From Kingdonia uniflora (Eukaryota > Streptophyta > Magnoliopsida > Ranunculales > Circaeasteraceae): a stretch of DNA of 64,000 nt. Both the position numbers and the translations under genes were made by a program. The notes under the pieces are model-generated. The model was not told where the DNA came from, did not search any database, and saw nothing but the letters and a program-made list of their open reading frames with translations. This document shows positions 10,865 to 21,900 of this stretch, piece by piece (within the stretch, counting starts at the first letter, position 1; each line of letters begins with the position of its first letter). Where the stretch lies: contig JACGCM010002435.1 in NCBI GenBank assembly GCA_014058105.1, forward strand, positions 2,852,001-2,916,000, written 5' to 3'.

Positions 10865-11631
10865 TGTAATAGCCTATTTTTGTATTGCACGAAGATAGCG
10901 TTTTACACCTTCGAAATCTAGTATGTATAGTTATGAACGGGAAACAAACAATACTAGATTTAGCGTGGAAAACCTTTGAATGGGTTAAAAGCCATGACCT
11001 TTCCTGAGGATTTTAGATAGAGAGAAAGGTATATTTAGACTGCTAGCTATTACAAAGAGAGAGAGAGAGATGTAAAAAAGATCTCTTAGAGGTTCTTACA
11101 TCAGCCTCTCTAATTCGTAGCTATCTAGTCTTATTTATAGGTCTTATAATATGACCGTTGGTTACATTGATGAGGAACGTTACAATATCGGGTTTTGATG
11201 AGTCTTTATGGTGGTCTTTTGTAATGTCTTGATACTTGTTGATCTGTAACGGATCCATTAACATTCTTTAGCTGTAGCTTTAGACCGTTGGGAAGATACG
11301 ATCTCTTGCGATGCTCGTATACATACGACCTGTTGATAAGTGGAGGAGTATCTTTTGTAGAGCAAAGTCACAGGATGCTTTGATATCTCTGAACTTTTGA
11401 TGAAGATATGATCTCTAATAGTGTCTGCGTATATTCGAACTGTTGATAGATATCTGAGTATTTTCTGCAGTGCGATGTTATTGGGTGTTATGTCATCCCC
11501 GGGCTGTAGATGAGGAAGTCTGTATTATGATCTCCTTGCTTTTAGTCCTTAATTAGTTATCAGTATGTTTACTCGAGCTGTACGTGATTGAATATCAGAC
11601 TCAGTACGAGGATTGGAAATAAGCCCTTACA
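10865..11631 (-). repeat. LTR A: 3' LTR of element 2, shared with element 3
   Basis: 767 bp in direct orientation relative to 24,993-25,757. On - it begins TGTAAGGGCT and ends GGCTATTACA. It is preceded on - by a polypurine tract (3' LTR role) and followed by a primer-binding-like sequence (5' LTR role). By-eye comparison with LTR B over the first 430 bases gives about 20 substitutions, roughly three quarters transitions, plus a GA-repeat length change. Confidence 0.9.
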
Positions 11632-11646
11632 ACTTCCCCCTCTCAG
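11632..11646 (-). promoter_or_regulatory. Polypurine tract of element 2
   Basis: On - the sequence GAGAGGGGGAAGT immediately precedes the LTR start TGTAAGGG. This confirms the strand of element 2 and the inner boundary of LTR A. Confidence 0.75.
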
Positions 11647-11879
11647 CCAATAGCAGGAGAAACATGTGTAGCGAGTGGTGTTGGTTGAAAAGTCCAGTCG
11701 TCTGAATTGAATGCTGTATTGATAGCTTCTATTTGATCTTAGAAGAATAGTAGTTTTGAATTTTGGATCTCCCAAAAATTCCTCTTGAGACGTGCACTTG
11801 TGATGAATACCTTATTGGAAGTTGTGGAATGCATTAAATGCTGCTAGTATAAAACATGGCGAATAGTTGTTATCACTGT

Positions 11880-13757
11880 TCACCCTGGTTAGCGATGTCA
11901 GTCATTCAGGTTGGGTTGAGTAGTAGTGATGGTGACAACTCGATGCCAAGCATATGAAGCTAGAGTTCAGACAAAAATGGCAAGTCTGCAAACTTGCTAT
12001 TTTGGCACCCAAAGTCTTTCTCTGCCGACTCCAATCCCTGTTCCTACAGCTTTCCATGGGATGTTGTGGGAAGAAGTAGAGGAGGCAGAGGATGATTATC
12101 ATCAGCTGCGGCAATTCCATTATGTGGCTTTGTTTGTTGCCCACCGTCGGTCCTGTCTGCGGATGCTTGCAGAGGATGCAGTGGCGGTGGAAAACGAGAA
12201 GGCGGGGAAGTCGTCTGAGAAGTACTATCGATACCCTGTGAAATATTGGGTATTGTAATGGTGGAGGAGGTTCTTCGATGGCAGCAGAGGTGGGGGTTAT
12301 GGAGGAGTGGTAGAATTAATTTTGTCATCTACTTTACTCTAATTCCCCTCCTTGGGCTTTGAGTTTTTCTGTTGGGCCCGTCATTGTTTTTTCTCAAGTG
12401 TTGCACTGTCATCTGTAACATAGACTATTCTTTGTAAAAGACAAAATTATCTGTAGAACTTGTAATCTTTATTTCCGAACTGGTTGAAGTGTTTGTTTTT
12501 GTAACTTGCTTTTCTTGAATAATAAATTTAAATTTTATTATCTTGCCTTGTAAGTGCTTGAAGATACATTTAGAACTGTTGTAAGATACCATAGAACAAT
12601 TATCGAACTAGTCACTGATGGCATAGGTCAAAAATATGTAGATCGTATTGTTGATGAGTTAAATTAAGTATATCCGAACTGTGCAGGTCGCTCTTATATG
12701 TTTGCAACCTTGTTGAGATATAGTATTGTTATCTCTGCGGAGATGACGAGGTCATAATTTCTTTCGTGTCATAAATTCTTGGTATTAGAGCCATGCTGTT
12801 GTCAACTTGAATACTTGTTATCATCGGTAGAACTTGATCGGAGTCTTTGAAAATCGCGTCGAATAAACTTGCTAAAGAGGATGTGAGAGCTGCTGATATT
12901 AAAATCATTCTTCGTAGTGAAGAGAATTATCCATTCTATCATTATATGTAAGGTCGTAAGGTCGGATGGTTGATCATAATAAATTGATTTACTTGTGTTG
13001 AGGTCGTCTCGTCATTGCTTTCTATATCTATTATAATTTTTGACTCAAATAGAACTGAAGTAGGATTTGTTACTGATTTTCTAGTTCTGTCAGACCGAAA
13101 TTGAGGCAAGTGACAGTTGTAATAGTTAAACTTAGGTTTTAGAACTGGAACCATGCTATAAAAAAGCGTAGAAGGATCGTACAGCCATAGAAGATTGTTG
13201 CTGTAAGTAATCGTGCTGTAAGATCTGTATAAATCTTCTTGGGCAGTGAGTCCTTAATAATGGTAGAGGAGAGAGACAGACATGACAACAGAACACGTTA
13301 CACCAAAAATCATTATGAGGGCAAACGAAAAGATGTGCATGTTAGGAGAGATGATGTGGACACGTGTCCCGAAGAGCTGCCATTTCAAAAACCGAGGGAT
13401 AATATAAAAGCTTTTCTTCCCTCTTCTCTTAAATCACAATCAGTTGTAGACAGAGGCAGAAGCATTTCTAGAGAGATAAAATCATCAAATTTTGAACGCA
13501 GTCCTCCAGAGTTGCGTGATCTTGCTAAGAAGGACAAAGTTTTGTTGTCTAAAGTGCGAGCGGTGACCGGAGTCGACGAATGTTACTCTTTTAGTACAGG
13601 TTAGTATCTCTGCTTCCATCGTTTCAGCTGTTGTATTAGTTTCTTGGAAAACTGGTAGGTTGCATGTTTGAACTTTTTGGGTAGATTAATAACGTGAGGG
13701 ATGAGGCCTTTTTTATTAATAAAAACTCTAAATAGATTTTTCATGTATGTGTGGTAG
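11880..13757 (+). pseudogene. Reverse ORF of element 2, N-terminal segments
   Basis: This region lies opposite to the element's gag-pol strand. An open frame at 11,926-12,258 encodes an acidic helical stretch (LWEEVEEAEDDYHQLRQFHY...LRMLAEDAVAVENEKAGK). A second, at 13,239-13,599, is highly charged (EERDRHDNRTRY..EGKRKDVHVRRDD..) and ends at a good GT donor (acag/gttagt, about 13,599). A possible acceptor (ggtag) lies at 13,757. The roughly 980 bases between them (12,259-13,238) have no recognisable coding content and could be intron or decay. No known family is recognised. Assignment rests on orientation and on contiguity with the gypsy-type domain. Confidence 0.4.
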
Positions 13758-15153
13758 ATGCGCTCAAAAAACCCGAAATCCAATAGTAAATTTGTTGTAT
13801 CTACCAGTAGTGAGGAATCATCATCGTCTGATAAAACTATGGATGATTCTGTGGTAATTGGTATTGTAACTGCTGATAATCCAGTTATTTCTTCGGGGAG
13901 GGATGTAGGATTGCATGCGGGGGATGAAACTGGGCAATTTTTTAAGTATCCCGAGAATGTAGACGTAGTGAAGAAATTTTTACAGTATAAAAAGAGTTTA
14001 GACGGAGAATGGGGGAATTATGTAATAAATGCAGGGTTGTGATTTAGAACTCTGGTGAGACTGAGTGGTAATGCAGAGCATTATCAGGTACCTTCTCAGG
14101 ATCGGTGGAAAAGAAGTATGGATATAAGAAATGATATAAATATCGTTTATTATAATGGAACTGGCGCAGAGGTCGTAGAGAAAGGATTCATCTGTTATTT
14201 GAACCAGGTCGTATATGGGTTGAGTATTCCCCTAACCTTTTTCTAAAAGGGGGCAATGAATGTACTAAAGAGTTTCCCTGGTCAATTAAATGGTAACAGC
14301 TTTGAGATAATGAGAGTCTGTGAATAACCAGAAGTGGAGAGATGGTGGTATTGTAAGACAATTCGTTGCGGACGATGTCTTGAAATACTATAAGTTTAAG
14401 TATGTGAAAGATCGAAAGAGCGGATACTTGTTTAGTGATTCGACAAGGCCAAAATTCTATGATTTTGAATCTTCTGGGAGACCCTGGTTTGACCATCTTG
14501 TTATGGTAAGGGGTAATTGTATGCAAGTGCATGGGTAACCCGTGCTCGAGCTGATATATATAAGAATTTTAACGAGAGTAAGCATCTTCATTCTGCCTGC
14601 AGTTTGTCATTTAACTTATTGCGAGCTGCTAACATAGTTTGTTGCTGTTTTGGCAAAGCCTAATCCAAAAGCTATTGCTGATACATCAAGTTTGTTCAAC
14701 GTCTTTAGCCGCGAAGGAAACGAACTGAACTAAGTTCTTGGAAAACTAGGAATTTGCAGAGATAATAGGCTTAACTCTGCAGTTGAAAAAGTATAACGAG
14801 CTCAACAAAAATTAGCTATGGCTGCATCTGGCTCTGCTTATGCTGATGCTATGGAGATTCCTGCCTGTGCTGTAGATACTTCGAGCTCCTTAGTTCAGCG
14901 ACCAAGAATATAAAAGATAGTGCTGCCTTATGAACAAACAACTCCTGTGCAGATACCGCCGGTGGGAACTGAGGGGGTGGATGCTGATGAAAATATGGCT
15001 ACTCCTACGAAGAAGCAAAAAAAAGAATTTGGTAAAGATATCCGAGCTTCTTCGAAGGGTGTCAACCTTGAAGCCGAGGAGCAAGAGGCGTTGGATTTGG
15101 CTACGCGTGATCCCATCCGCCTAGATACTCAAATTCGATCCAGCGTCTCTCAG
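13758..15153 (+). pseudogene. Reverse ORF of element 2: gypsy-type domain and linker
   Basis: After a Ser/Asp-rich stretch (13,758-14,040), the frame at 14,055 reads DRWKRSMDIRNDINIVYY...FICYLNQVVYGLSIPLTFF. It then passes a TAA at 14,244 and continues as KGAMNVLKSFPGQLNGNSFEIMRVC. A one-base shift near 14,310 leads to WRDGGIVRQFVADDVLKYYKF and on to FDHLVMVRGN at 14,320-14,520. This aligns with the - strand domain of element 1 at 7,031-7,520. A later segment (14,920-15,153) is charged and ends at a GTATGT donor. Similarity to the PF04195-type plant gypsy accessory domain is inferred from layout. Activity is unknown. Confidence 0.6.
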
Positions 15154-15234
15154 GTATGTAAGGTGTTATTTGATTAAATCTTTTTCAGTAATGATCCGAT
15201 CTTGTAATACTATTCTGCTGTATTTGTGGTGCAG
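15154..15234 (+). other. Putative 81-bp intron in the reverse ORF of element 2
   Basis: The donor is TCTCTCAG/GTATGTAAGG and the acceptor TTTGTGGTGCAG/CTTTCTG. Upstream (TQIRSSVSQ) and downstream (LSVTWKSAAEVLKLAAANC) codons are open on both sides. The size matches the 84-bp candidate intron in element 1. Confidence 0.6.
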
Positions 15235-15672
15235 CTTTCTGTTACTTGGAAGTCGGCAGCTGAGGTGTTGAAACTAGCTGCTGCAAATTGTAGGGAATTT
15301 GATCGACAACATGATGCAAAGAAAGCTACTCTGCGAGAACAGTTCAAGCAGGAGAAGGTGCTGCAAAGGGAACATTTCAAGAAGGAAAAGGCTCTGCAGA
15401 AAGATAAATTTGAAAAGGAAGCAGCCGCTACAAAGCAAGAGGTTGAAGATGAGGTGAAGAAGGTTGTTGAGCATCATGATGCTTCTCGAAATAAGCTGAT
15501 TCAAGCCTTCTACTTCTGGGGTTTGAGCAGAGAGGATGTCGATCTTGTTCTTGCAAGGAAGTATGGTGAGATCGTTTTCCCAGGGGATGATGCTTCTCCA
15601 GTGGCTGATTGGACCCTGGCTCCTCCAGTGGCTGATGATCCGACCAAGGAGGTAGCAGGAGCTAAATCTTGA
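15235..15672 (+). pseudogene. Reverse ORF of element 2, first coiled-coil exon
   Basis: The frame is open for about 145 codons. It contains repeated EQFKQEKVLQREHFKKEKAL-like heptads at about 15,335-15,420, then EVEDEVKKVVEHHDASRNKL. A globular-looking tail follows (FYFWGLSREDVDLVLARKYG), with an Ala/Pro/Asp end (SPVADWTLAPPVADDPTKE). It ends at TGA, 15,670-15,672. Tails of the form DASRN..I..F...G.....V are common in annotated plant 'gypsy-type' accessory proteins. It could be a complete C-terminus or one exon of a longer transcript. Confidence 0.55.
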
Positions 15673-15816
15673 TTTTGTAGTTGTAGCATAGTTCTGAGAC
15701 TTAGTCAAACTTTGCCCTATGTATTAGTGGTAGAACTATTTTTTGCTAGATTTTGAAATTTTTGTGGTTGTTGTTGATATATGTTGTTTTGATGTGAATG
15801 TATGATTTGTATGCAG

Positions 15817-17174
15817 GAGGTAGTTCATTTGAGGGAGGAAGTGATCGAGATAGAGAAGGCCCTGAGTCGAGCAAGGGATTCCATCAATCGTACTCAATAG
15901 GTACACAATAAACTTGAATATGAGAGATGCCTTCATAAGTCGAACTTTGACAAAATCTTTAAGGAGTTATTAGAGCTTCAATGTAGATATGGGAAGATAA
16001 AAATTGAGAAGGATGAGGTTTTGCAAAAAGAGACCGATAGGCTCATTTTACTCCAAAAACCCCTTAAGGATAAGCGGTTCGCAGATGAAAGCGATAAGTT
16101 AGAGTCTTTTTTTTGCAAAAGGTATGAATGTATTAGAGACGAAAAAGAGAGGACAAAAAATAGGGGAGGCAGAACCAACCCCCGCCCCCCCCCCCCCTCC
16201 CGGGAAAATTATAGATTAAGAGACTCTAAAATATTTAAGCAGGGGGTCCTCCAGACAAGAGATGAAAGAAGTTTTTTTGCAAAAGCGATAAGTTAGAGTG
16301 TCAAAGGTCATTATTGTCTTCGACACTTTATTTTGAGGCCGAAGTTGATAGTGAGCGGGGTTTGAAGGAGGCCTATTTAGAACTGTTAACTGAGAGAGGC
16401 ATAGTGCCAGACCCAGTTCGGTGAAATTCTTAGCGAAAGAAGCGCGCAATCGCCATCGTATAGAGGGGTAAAGATGCTCAGCTCAAGCTGGAGTATCCAT
16501 CATATGGGGTTGTATAGGTACATTGCTTGATGAGCTTGACCTTTGTAGGGGCAAAGAGCAATGAGGATCATTTCTTCAACATAAAAAAGGAGGATAGAAA
16601 GATCCACGCACAATTAGAAATCGATCTAAGGCATGCTTGTGACGAACTGGAATGGTGCAAGGGTCAAAATGCATGTCTGGAGAGGGAAAAGGTAGAGTAT
16701 GCTAGGTTGTTGCAGAGCTCGGAGAAGAGAGTGACATTGTCAGAAGCGTGTTTACTAGATACGCAGCAATGTTTGCAAGTATCCCAATCACGCTTGAAGA
16801 AGAAAATTACTCCAAAGCGGGGAAAATGAGCTATCAACACGAACTACGAACGTCAGATAGCCGATGTGATTGCATTTTATGGAGGCGAGCTCGAGAGAGT
16901 AAAAAATGAGTTTAGACGTTATATCTCGAGTTGTGGTAAAGATGCAGAAGTAGAGAATGATAAGGTTAAAAATATGTGGTTTGCAAAAGGGAATGAGGGT
17001 GGGGGAGCTTCAACCTCAAAACCGCGAGTTGAAAAGTCTGAGGAAGAGGAGGAGGAGGTCGAAGATCTGCTGCCTTACACACGGCATAAGACCCGTTCGC
17101 AAGAGATCGTAATATTTAATGAACCTTTGCAAGTAGATGCTAGTAGTAATAGGGTGCAATCACAAGCCAACTAG
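15817..17174 (+). pseudogene. Reverse ORF of element 2, middle coiled-coil segments
   Basis: A TATGCAG acceptor at about 15,816 opens into coiled-coil codons (EVVHLREEVIEIEKALSRARDSINRTQ), interrupted by TAG at about 15,898. It continues to about 16,300 (ESDKLESFF...) with frameshifts around a C-run at 16,186-16,198. A second block at 16,527-16,830 (HAQLEIDLRHACDELEWCKG) and a third at 16,866-17,174, with an acidic Glu-rich tail (EKSEEEEEEVEDLLP), follow. All are charged and helix-prone. No enzyme motif is seen. Confidence 0.45.
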
Positions 17175-17319
17175 ATTGTGGCATTTGATTGTACTTTGCA
17201 TAATGTAGTTGGTTCGGGTATCATAGCTGGATGTTGTAATAAATGTTGTAGAATGATATATCTTATAGGAATGAATAGCTATAGATAGATGTATTATCTC
17301 TTGTGACCTGTTCTTCTAG

Positions 17320-18456
17320 GATAAAGACAAAGAGTAGGACAAATTGGCTGCCTTATCTGCGTCAAATAAAAAATTGGCTGCCAAATTGCAGCAATGTTTA
17401 TTGGCAGTTGAAAGAACAACTTTGTTGAATTCAAAGCTGAAATATGAGATGTTAGAGCTGCAAAGTCGGCTAAATGCTATGACTATAGAGTTTTCATGTA
17501 AGGATGCATAGATATTGACTGCTAATAATGAATCCGAACTGTGGAAAGAATCTCTGAAGAAGAAAAAGTTAAAGACCATGGCTGCGAATCAATAGGTACT
17601 GGATCTTTTAAGTACGATTGAAAAACAGAAGAATGATATGTTGTATCATCAGTCGGTGATAGCAAATAATACTGATCTCCTAAAGAAGCAAGATTCTAAA
17701 ATCCGTAATATGCGTGAGCGCCTGAAAAAGCTGAACTGGGATTTGCGTGAGGCTCGAGATTCATGTCAGAGAAAAAGCGACTGTACCAAAACTTACGAGA
17801 AGGCATGTTCCAAGAGAGATCGAGAGCTGAATAAGGCCATCAATAAGTGTAATTCGCAGATCGCCAATCTTAACTGGGACAAACAAGCTTTGGTACTGGA
17901 GTGTATGCAAGGTAATAAAGTTTTCGAGGAACTCCATGCGAAGTATAAAGAGTCGTAGAGGATGATGGACGCAGCTGAAGCCGAGATCAATTATTCAAGG
18001 GAGGTAGATAAGAAGTTTCACCGTCTGAAGAAAGAGATGGAGCGCAGTGTGCAGATAACGAAACAATATAGAGGCTCGTTGCTGCAGGAGAAAAAATCTC
18101 TGGAAGCTCGATGTAAAGATCTTGAAGATGAACTAAACAAGGTGAAAACCGAATTTTATGAAGCTACGTTATTGACTGCGGATAATGTTACGTTGCGTGT
18201 TATGGCTATGTTGCATGCTGATGTAGAAAAATTTTGAACAGAGCGTGAGTCGATCTTGGCTTCTGCAACCGAATACGTTACAGAATACGACTTGAAGCTA
18301 GCACGGTTATCTTACATAGATAATTTGATGCCGAGAGTCATGGAATTGTTGAATGCACCTTCTACTGTAGTTGATGCGGTTATTCCTTTCCCTGTCTTAC
18401 TTTCATTTGGGCCTGGGGAAAGTTCGAATGTTGTACGCCCAAAGCACGAGCAGTAG
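17320..18456 (+). pseudogene. Reverse ORF of element 2, C-terminal coiled-coil frame with five stops and no frameshift
   Basis: After a TTCTTCTAG acceptor at about 17,319, a single reading frame runs to 18,456. Its stops are at about 17,332, 17,508, 17,594, 17,956 and 18,235. The protein is almost all coiled coil (SKIRNMRERLKKLNWDLREA..., LEARCKDLEDELNKVKTEFYE) and ends with a Pro/Gly-rich tail before TAG. The first four stops are TAG and the last is TGA, each derivable by one C-to-T change from CAG or CGA. The frame must have been maintained until recently. It may be a separate protein from the gypsy-type domain or a downstream exon. Confidence 0.6.
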
Positions 18457-18657
18457 TTTTATTGTTTATATTCTAACGAGATAGAGTGTAAATATGTCTT
18501 TACTGTAGAAAAAATGTCAAATGTTGAGTAGATAAAAAAGTTTGTTGTTATCTTTATGTATAGTTGAATTGGGTGATCCAACGAACGACCATATGGAGAT
18601 GTAGTGATGTTGTATTTTAACGTGTATAGGTCAATTTAAACAAATTAATAAAGACCG

Positions 18658-19460
18658 CAACGAGATATTCGAAGGGCGCGTCACTGCCAGGCCGAATTTA
18701 TTGTCTCAATAAGCGACCCTCAGGGCAGCGCTTATGTAGATCCCAGTTATAGGTTGAGCTGATCGACCGTGAGGGGACATGTATTGAATATTGCATAGCT
18801 GAATGGTGTCTCTGCCAGATCAAATTGATTGACTCAATAAGCGATTCTCAGAGAGCGTGTATATTTGCAGAGCTATTAAGTAGATCCCAGTTATAGGTTG
18901 GGCTGAGCGACCGTGATGGGACATGTATTGAATATTGCATAGCTGAATGGCGTCTCTGCCAGATCAATTGATTGAGCCAATAGGCGATCCTCGGAGAGCG
19001 AGTATATTTGAAGAGCTATGAATTAGATCCCGGTTATAGGTCAAGCTGAGCGACCGTGATGGGACATGTATTGAATATTGCATAGCTGAATGACGTCTCT
19101 GCCAGATTGAATTGATTGACTCAATAAGCGATCCTCAGAGAGCGTGTATATTTGAAGAGCTATGAAGTAGATCCCAGTTATAGGTCGAGCTGAGCGACTG
19201 TGATGGGACATGTATTAAATATTGCATAGCTGAATGGCGTCTCTGCCAGATCGAATTGATTGACTCAATAAGCGATCCTCAAAGAGCGTGTATATTTGAA
19301 AAACTATGAAGTAGATCCCGGTTATAGGTCGGGCTGAGCGACCGTGATGGGATATGTATTGAATATTGCATAGCTGAATGGCATTTCTGCCAGATCGAAT
19401 TGATTGACTCAATAAGCGATCCTCGGAGAGCGTGTATATTTAAAGAGTTATGAAGTAGAT
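18658..19460. repeat. 143-144-bp tandem array, about 5.5 copies, downstream of pol in element 2
   Basis: The word TGAATGG/TGAATGA recurs at 18,801, 18,944, 19,087, 19,231 and 19,375. A diverged copy precedes it from about 18,658 and a partial copy ends near 19,460. Each unit carries CTCTGCCAGATC, ATTGACTCAATAAGCGAT, GTAGATCCC and GAGCGACCGTGATGGGACA. The array sits between integrase and the reverse ORF, exactly where element 1 has its 59-bp array, but the unit sequence and length are unrelated. Confidence 0.95.
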
Positions 19461-19592
19461 ATCATTGTAGTAATTTTCCGTAGTAGGTCGATTTGAGCGA
19501 ACCATATGAAGATAGGTAGAATTTTTTAATAGATTTGCAGCATGATGATAAAAAATTTGCATTATTGAGTGAAATCTGAAGTTACAGCATGT

Positions 19593-20670
19593 TTAATTTC
19601 GATACAGCTTCAGTCGGCGGGTATTCCATGGATTAGGTATAGGTACTCCATCATGTATACTGAGATCGTAAGTCCCCAAACCGCTCGTGCCAGTTATGAT
19701 GAAGGGACCTTCCCAAGTGTCTGCTAACTTTCCCGCATTAGGTGTTTTGTGATGTTGGGGGATTTCTCTGAGAATGAGGTCCTTGACTTTGAATTCTCGA
19801 TGTCGAACGCGCTTGTTATAAGACCGTGATAAAGAAAGCTGATATCTTCCCAGATTGACAATGGCTCTGTCGCGTGTTTCTTCGATCATATTCAGGTTGC
19901 ATGCAATCTAAAATTCATTTTCTTCATCTGTCATCTCGTGATCGTGTATTGGGTGATGATAGTGAGTGGGTATTATGGCTTCCATCCCGTAGGCCAGTAA
20001 GAATGGAGTATAACCTATTGTTGCTCTCAAATTTTTTCGATATGCCCAAAGTACGTGTGGTAACTTGTTCACCTAATTCCCTTTTTTTTATCTAAACGTT
20101 TCTTGAGTCCGTCCACAATCGGTCGATTAGTAATTTCAGCTTGTCCGTTTCCTTGAGGATAATAAGGGTTGGATGGGGAATGAATAATATTGTGCTCATT
20201 GAGGAATGCGACAACTTTAGAGCCAACGAACTGTGGTCCATTATCGATTTTAATCAGATGTAGTCTGCCGAACCGACTGATAATGTGCTCCTAGATGAAT
20301 CTGAGGACTTCTTCTTCTCATGTTCGGTACAATGGGACTGCCTCTGCCCATTTAGTGAAGTAGTCTGTAGCAACCAACAAATGCTTTCGTTTTCCTGGTG
20401 CTGCAGGAAATTCTCCTACGAGATCGAGAGCCCATCGTCTGAATGGCCAGGTGAGTTGACTTGAGTCTAGTTTGAGCATTGGGGCTAGTATCTTCGGACC
20501 GTGATGTTGGCAAGCATCACATTTACGAGCATACACGATTGCTTGTGCTTTCATCTTAGGCCAGAACATTCCTTGCGTTAAGGCTTTGTTTGTAAGAGAT
20601 CATCCTACGGCATGGGACCCGTATGTGCCTTCGTGTAGATCGTGCAAGAATTATTGTGCCTCTGTTTTAG
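19593..20670 (-). pseudogene. Integrase of element 2
   Basis: Read on -, it has the zinc-binding region (LHDLHEGTYGSHA..., YARKCDACQHHG), the core Asp in RRWALDLVGEFP (about 20,440), the second Asp in KIDNGPQF (about 20,240) and the Glu in GNGQAEITNR (about 20,130). The C-terminal SRSYNKRVRHREFKVKDLILR lies near 19,800 and a typical end NPWNTRRLKLYRN at 19,593-19,630. Stops interrupt it at several places, including TAG codons where TGG is expected before EHII and after KKKGN. It is functionally equivalent to the integrase of element 1 at 3,500-4,680. Confidence 0.85.
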
Positions 20671-20830
20671 ATAGATAGAGGAGGTATAGACCAGTGACTG
20701 ATATTTTGTAAAGGAGGTTGTCCCAGACATTATATATACAAGAATTATCAATTAATCTCCGTCGTTCTGTAGGATCTTTTGGAAGTGGGCCATCAAATTT
20801 ATTATGAGGTCCAATGTATCTGATGAATGG

Positions 20831-21460
20831 CTATCTCCAATCATTTTCGATCTCCTTGTTGCCCCCAGTATTAATGGTGTTGGACACAATGGTATTAATG
20901 TTAGGGTTAGAAATGACGTCGATTTTTAAATAATGGGCTTCTAATCCAAGGACCCCAGCAAGGTAAGCGAGTACATCTGAATGTCCATTTTCTCCCCTTG
21001 GCAAATGTTCTATAGAAATTGTGTAAAATTTGTTCATTCGTTCTACCACTACAGCAGCATAGTCAATCATTTTCCCATTGGCTTCATATATACCCGCGTG
21101 ATGATTAACGATCAGTAATGAATCGGTGTAGACAGAGAGCTCCGCTACACCCAATGTGAGTGCCATGTCCATGCCATGAATTAGTGCCTCATATTCTGCT
21201 ACATTATTGGTTACTTTAAAATTGTGGTGAATGGATTTTTTGAGCCAATCATTGGAAGGAGTAATAAGAACAATCCTCACTCCTGATCTGGTTGGTCCGA
21301 CAGAGCCGTCCCTCAAAAATTGCCAACCTTTCTTTGTTACCCAATCGGACTTCTCATCAGACTGTACTGTGGATGGTTCATCTTTGTTATCATCAACGTC
21401 TTCTTCCCAATCAGGATCGTCTACTGGAAAGTTAGCTAGAAAATCTGCTATAGCCTGATC
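20831..21460 (-). pseudogene. Second RNase H of element 2
   Basis: The frame is open for 161 codons from 21,316, with upstream sequence ADFLANFPVDDPDWEEDVDD to about 21,460. Motifs are GSVGPTRSGVRIVLITPS, KVTNNVAEYEALIHGMDMAL, LSVYTDSLLIVNHHAG and EHLPRGENGHSDVLAYLA. They match element 1 at 2,889-3,400 and identify the Tat lineage. The second catalytic region keeps E in NNVAEYEAL and D in YTDS. It ends at a stop (21,316 to 20,831 on -) before the spacer to integrase. Confidence 0.8.
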
Positions 21461-21479
21461 TTTCTCAGAGTGGTGTGGC

Positions 21480-21900
21480 CCAAAATGTATATCGTGTCCT
21501 CTGAGTGTTATTGACCATTACTGAATACATCAAGATTTTTCGCATTTAGATAAGATTTCACGGAGTGGATAGTTCGTCAAGACATGAACAGCATGGGCTT
21601 GAAAATACTGTTTCAATTTCTGTGATGTATAGACGAGAGCTAAAAGAAGCTTCTCGATCTTGGTGTATCTTGTTTCAGCGGGGGTCAGAGTCTTGCTGAT
21701 AAAATAGACTGGATTCTTGGTCTTTTCGTCAAGTCGGAGGAGAACGGAGCTGAGAGAAGTATCTGTGACAGCTAGGTATACTGTTAGTTCTTCCTCGTCT
21801 ATTGATGTGCACATAACTGGTGGTTTACCCAAATGTTGTTTGAGTTTGAGGAAAGCAGCTTTGCATTTATCTGTCCACTCGATCTTGGGATCCTTCTTTG
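21480..21900 (-). pseudogene. First RNase H and tether of element 2
   Basis: The frame from 21,832 to 21,530 gives GKPPVMCTSIDEEELTVYLA, NPVYFISKTLTPAETRYTKIE and LLALVYTSQKLKQYFQAHAVHVLT. This is typical retroelement RNase H with the PVYFISK and LT..Y..IEK blocks. It ends at NYPLREILSKCEKS and a stop. A second stop follows three codons later, near 21,520. Confidence 0.8.

Noticed and set aside
12044..12328. Proline-rich - strand frame of 94 codons
   Set aside because: It is the complement of the + strand reverse ORF of element 2, and its His/Pro/Thr richness follows from that complement. No motif.
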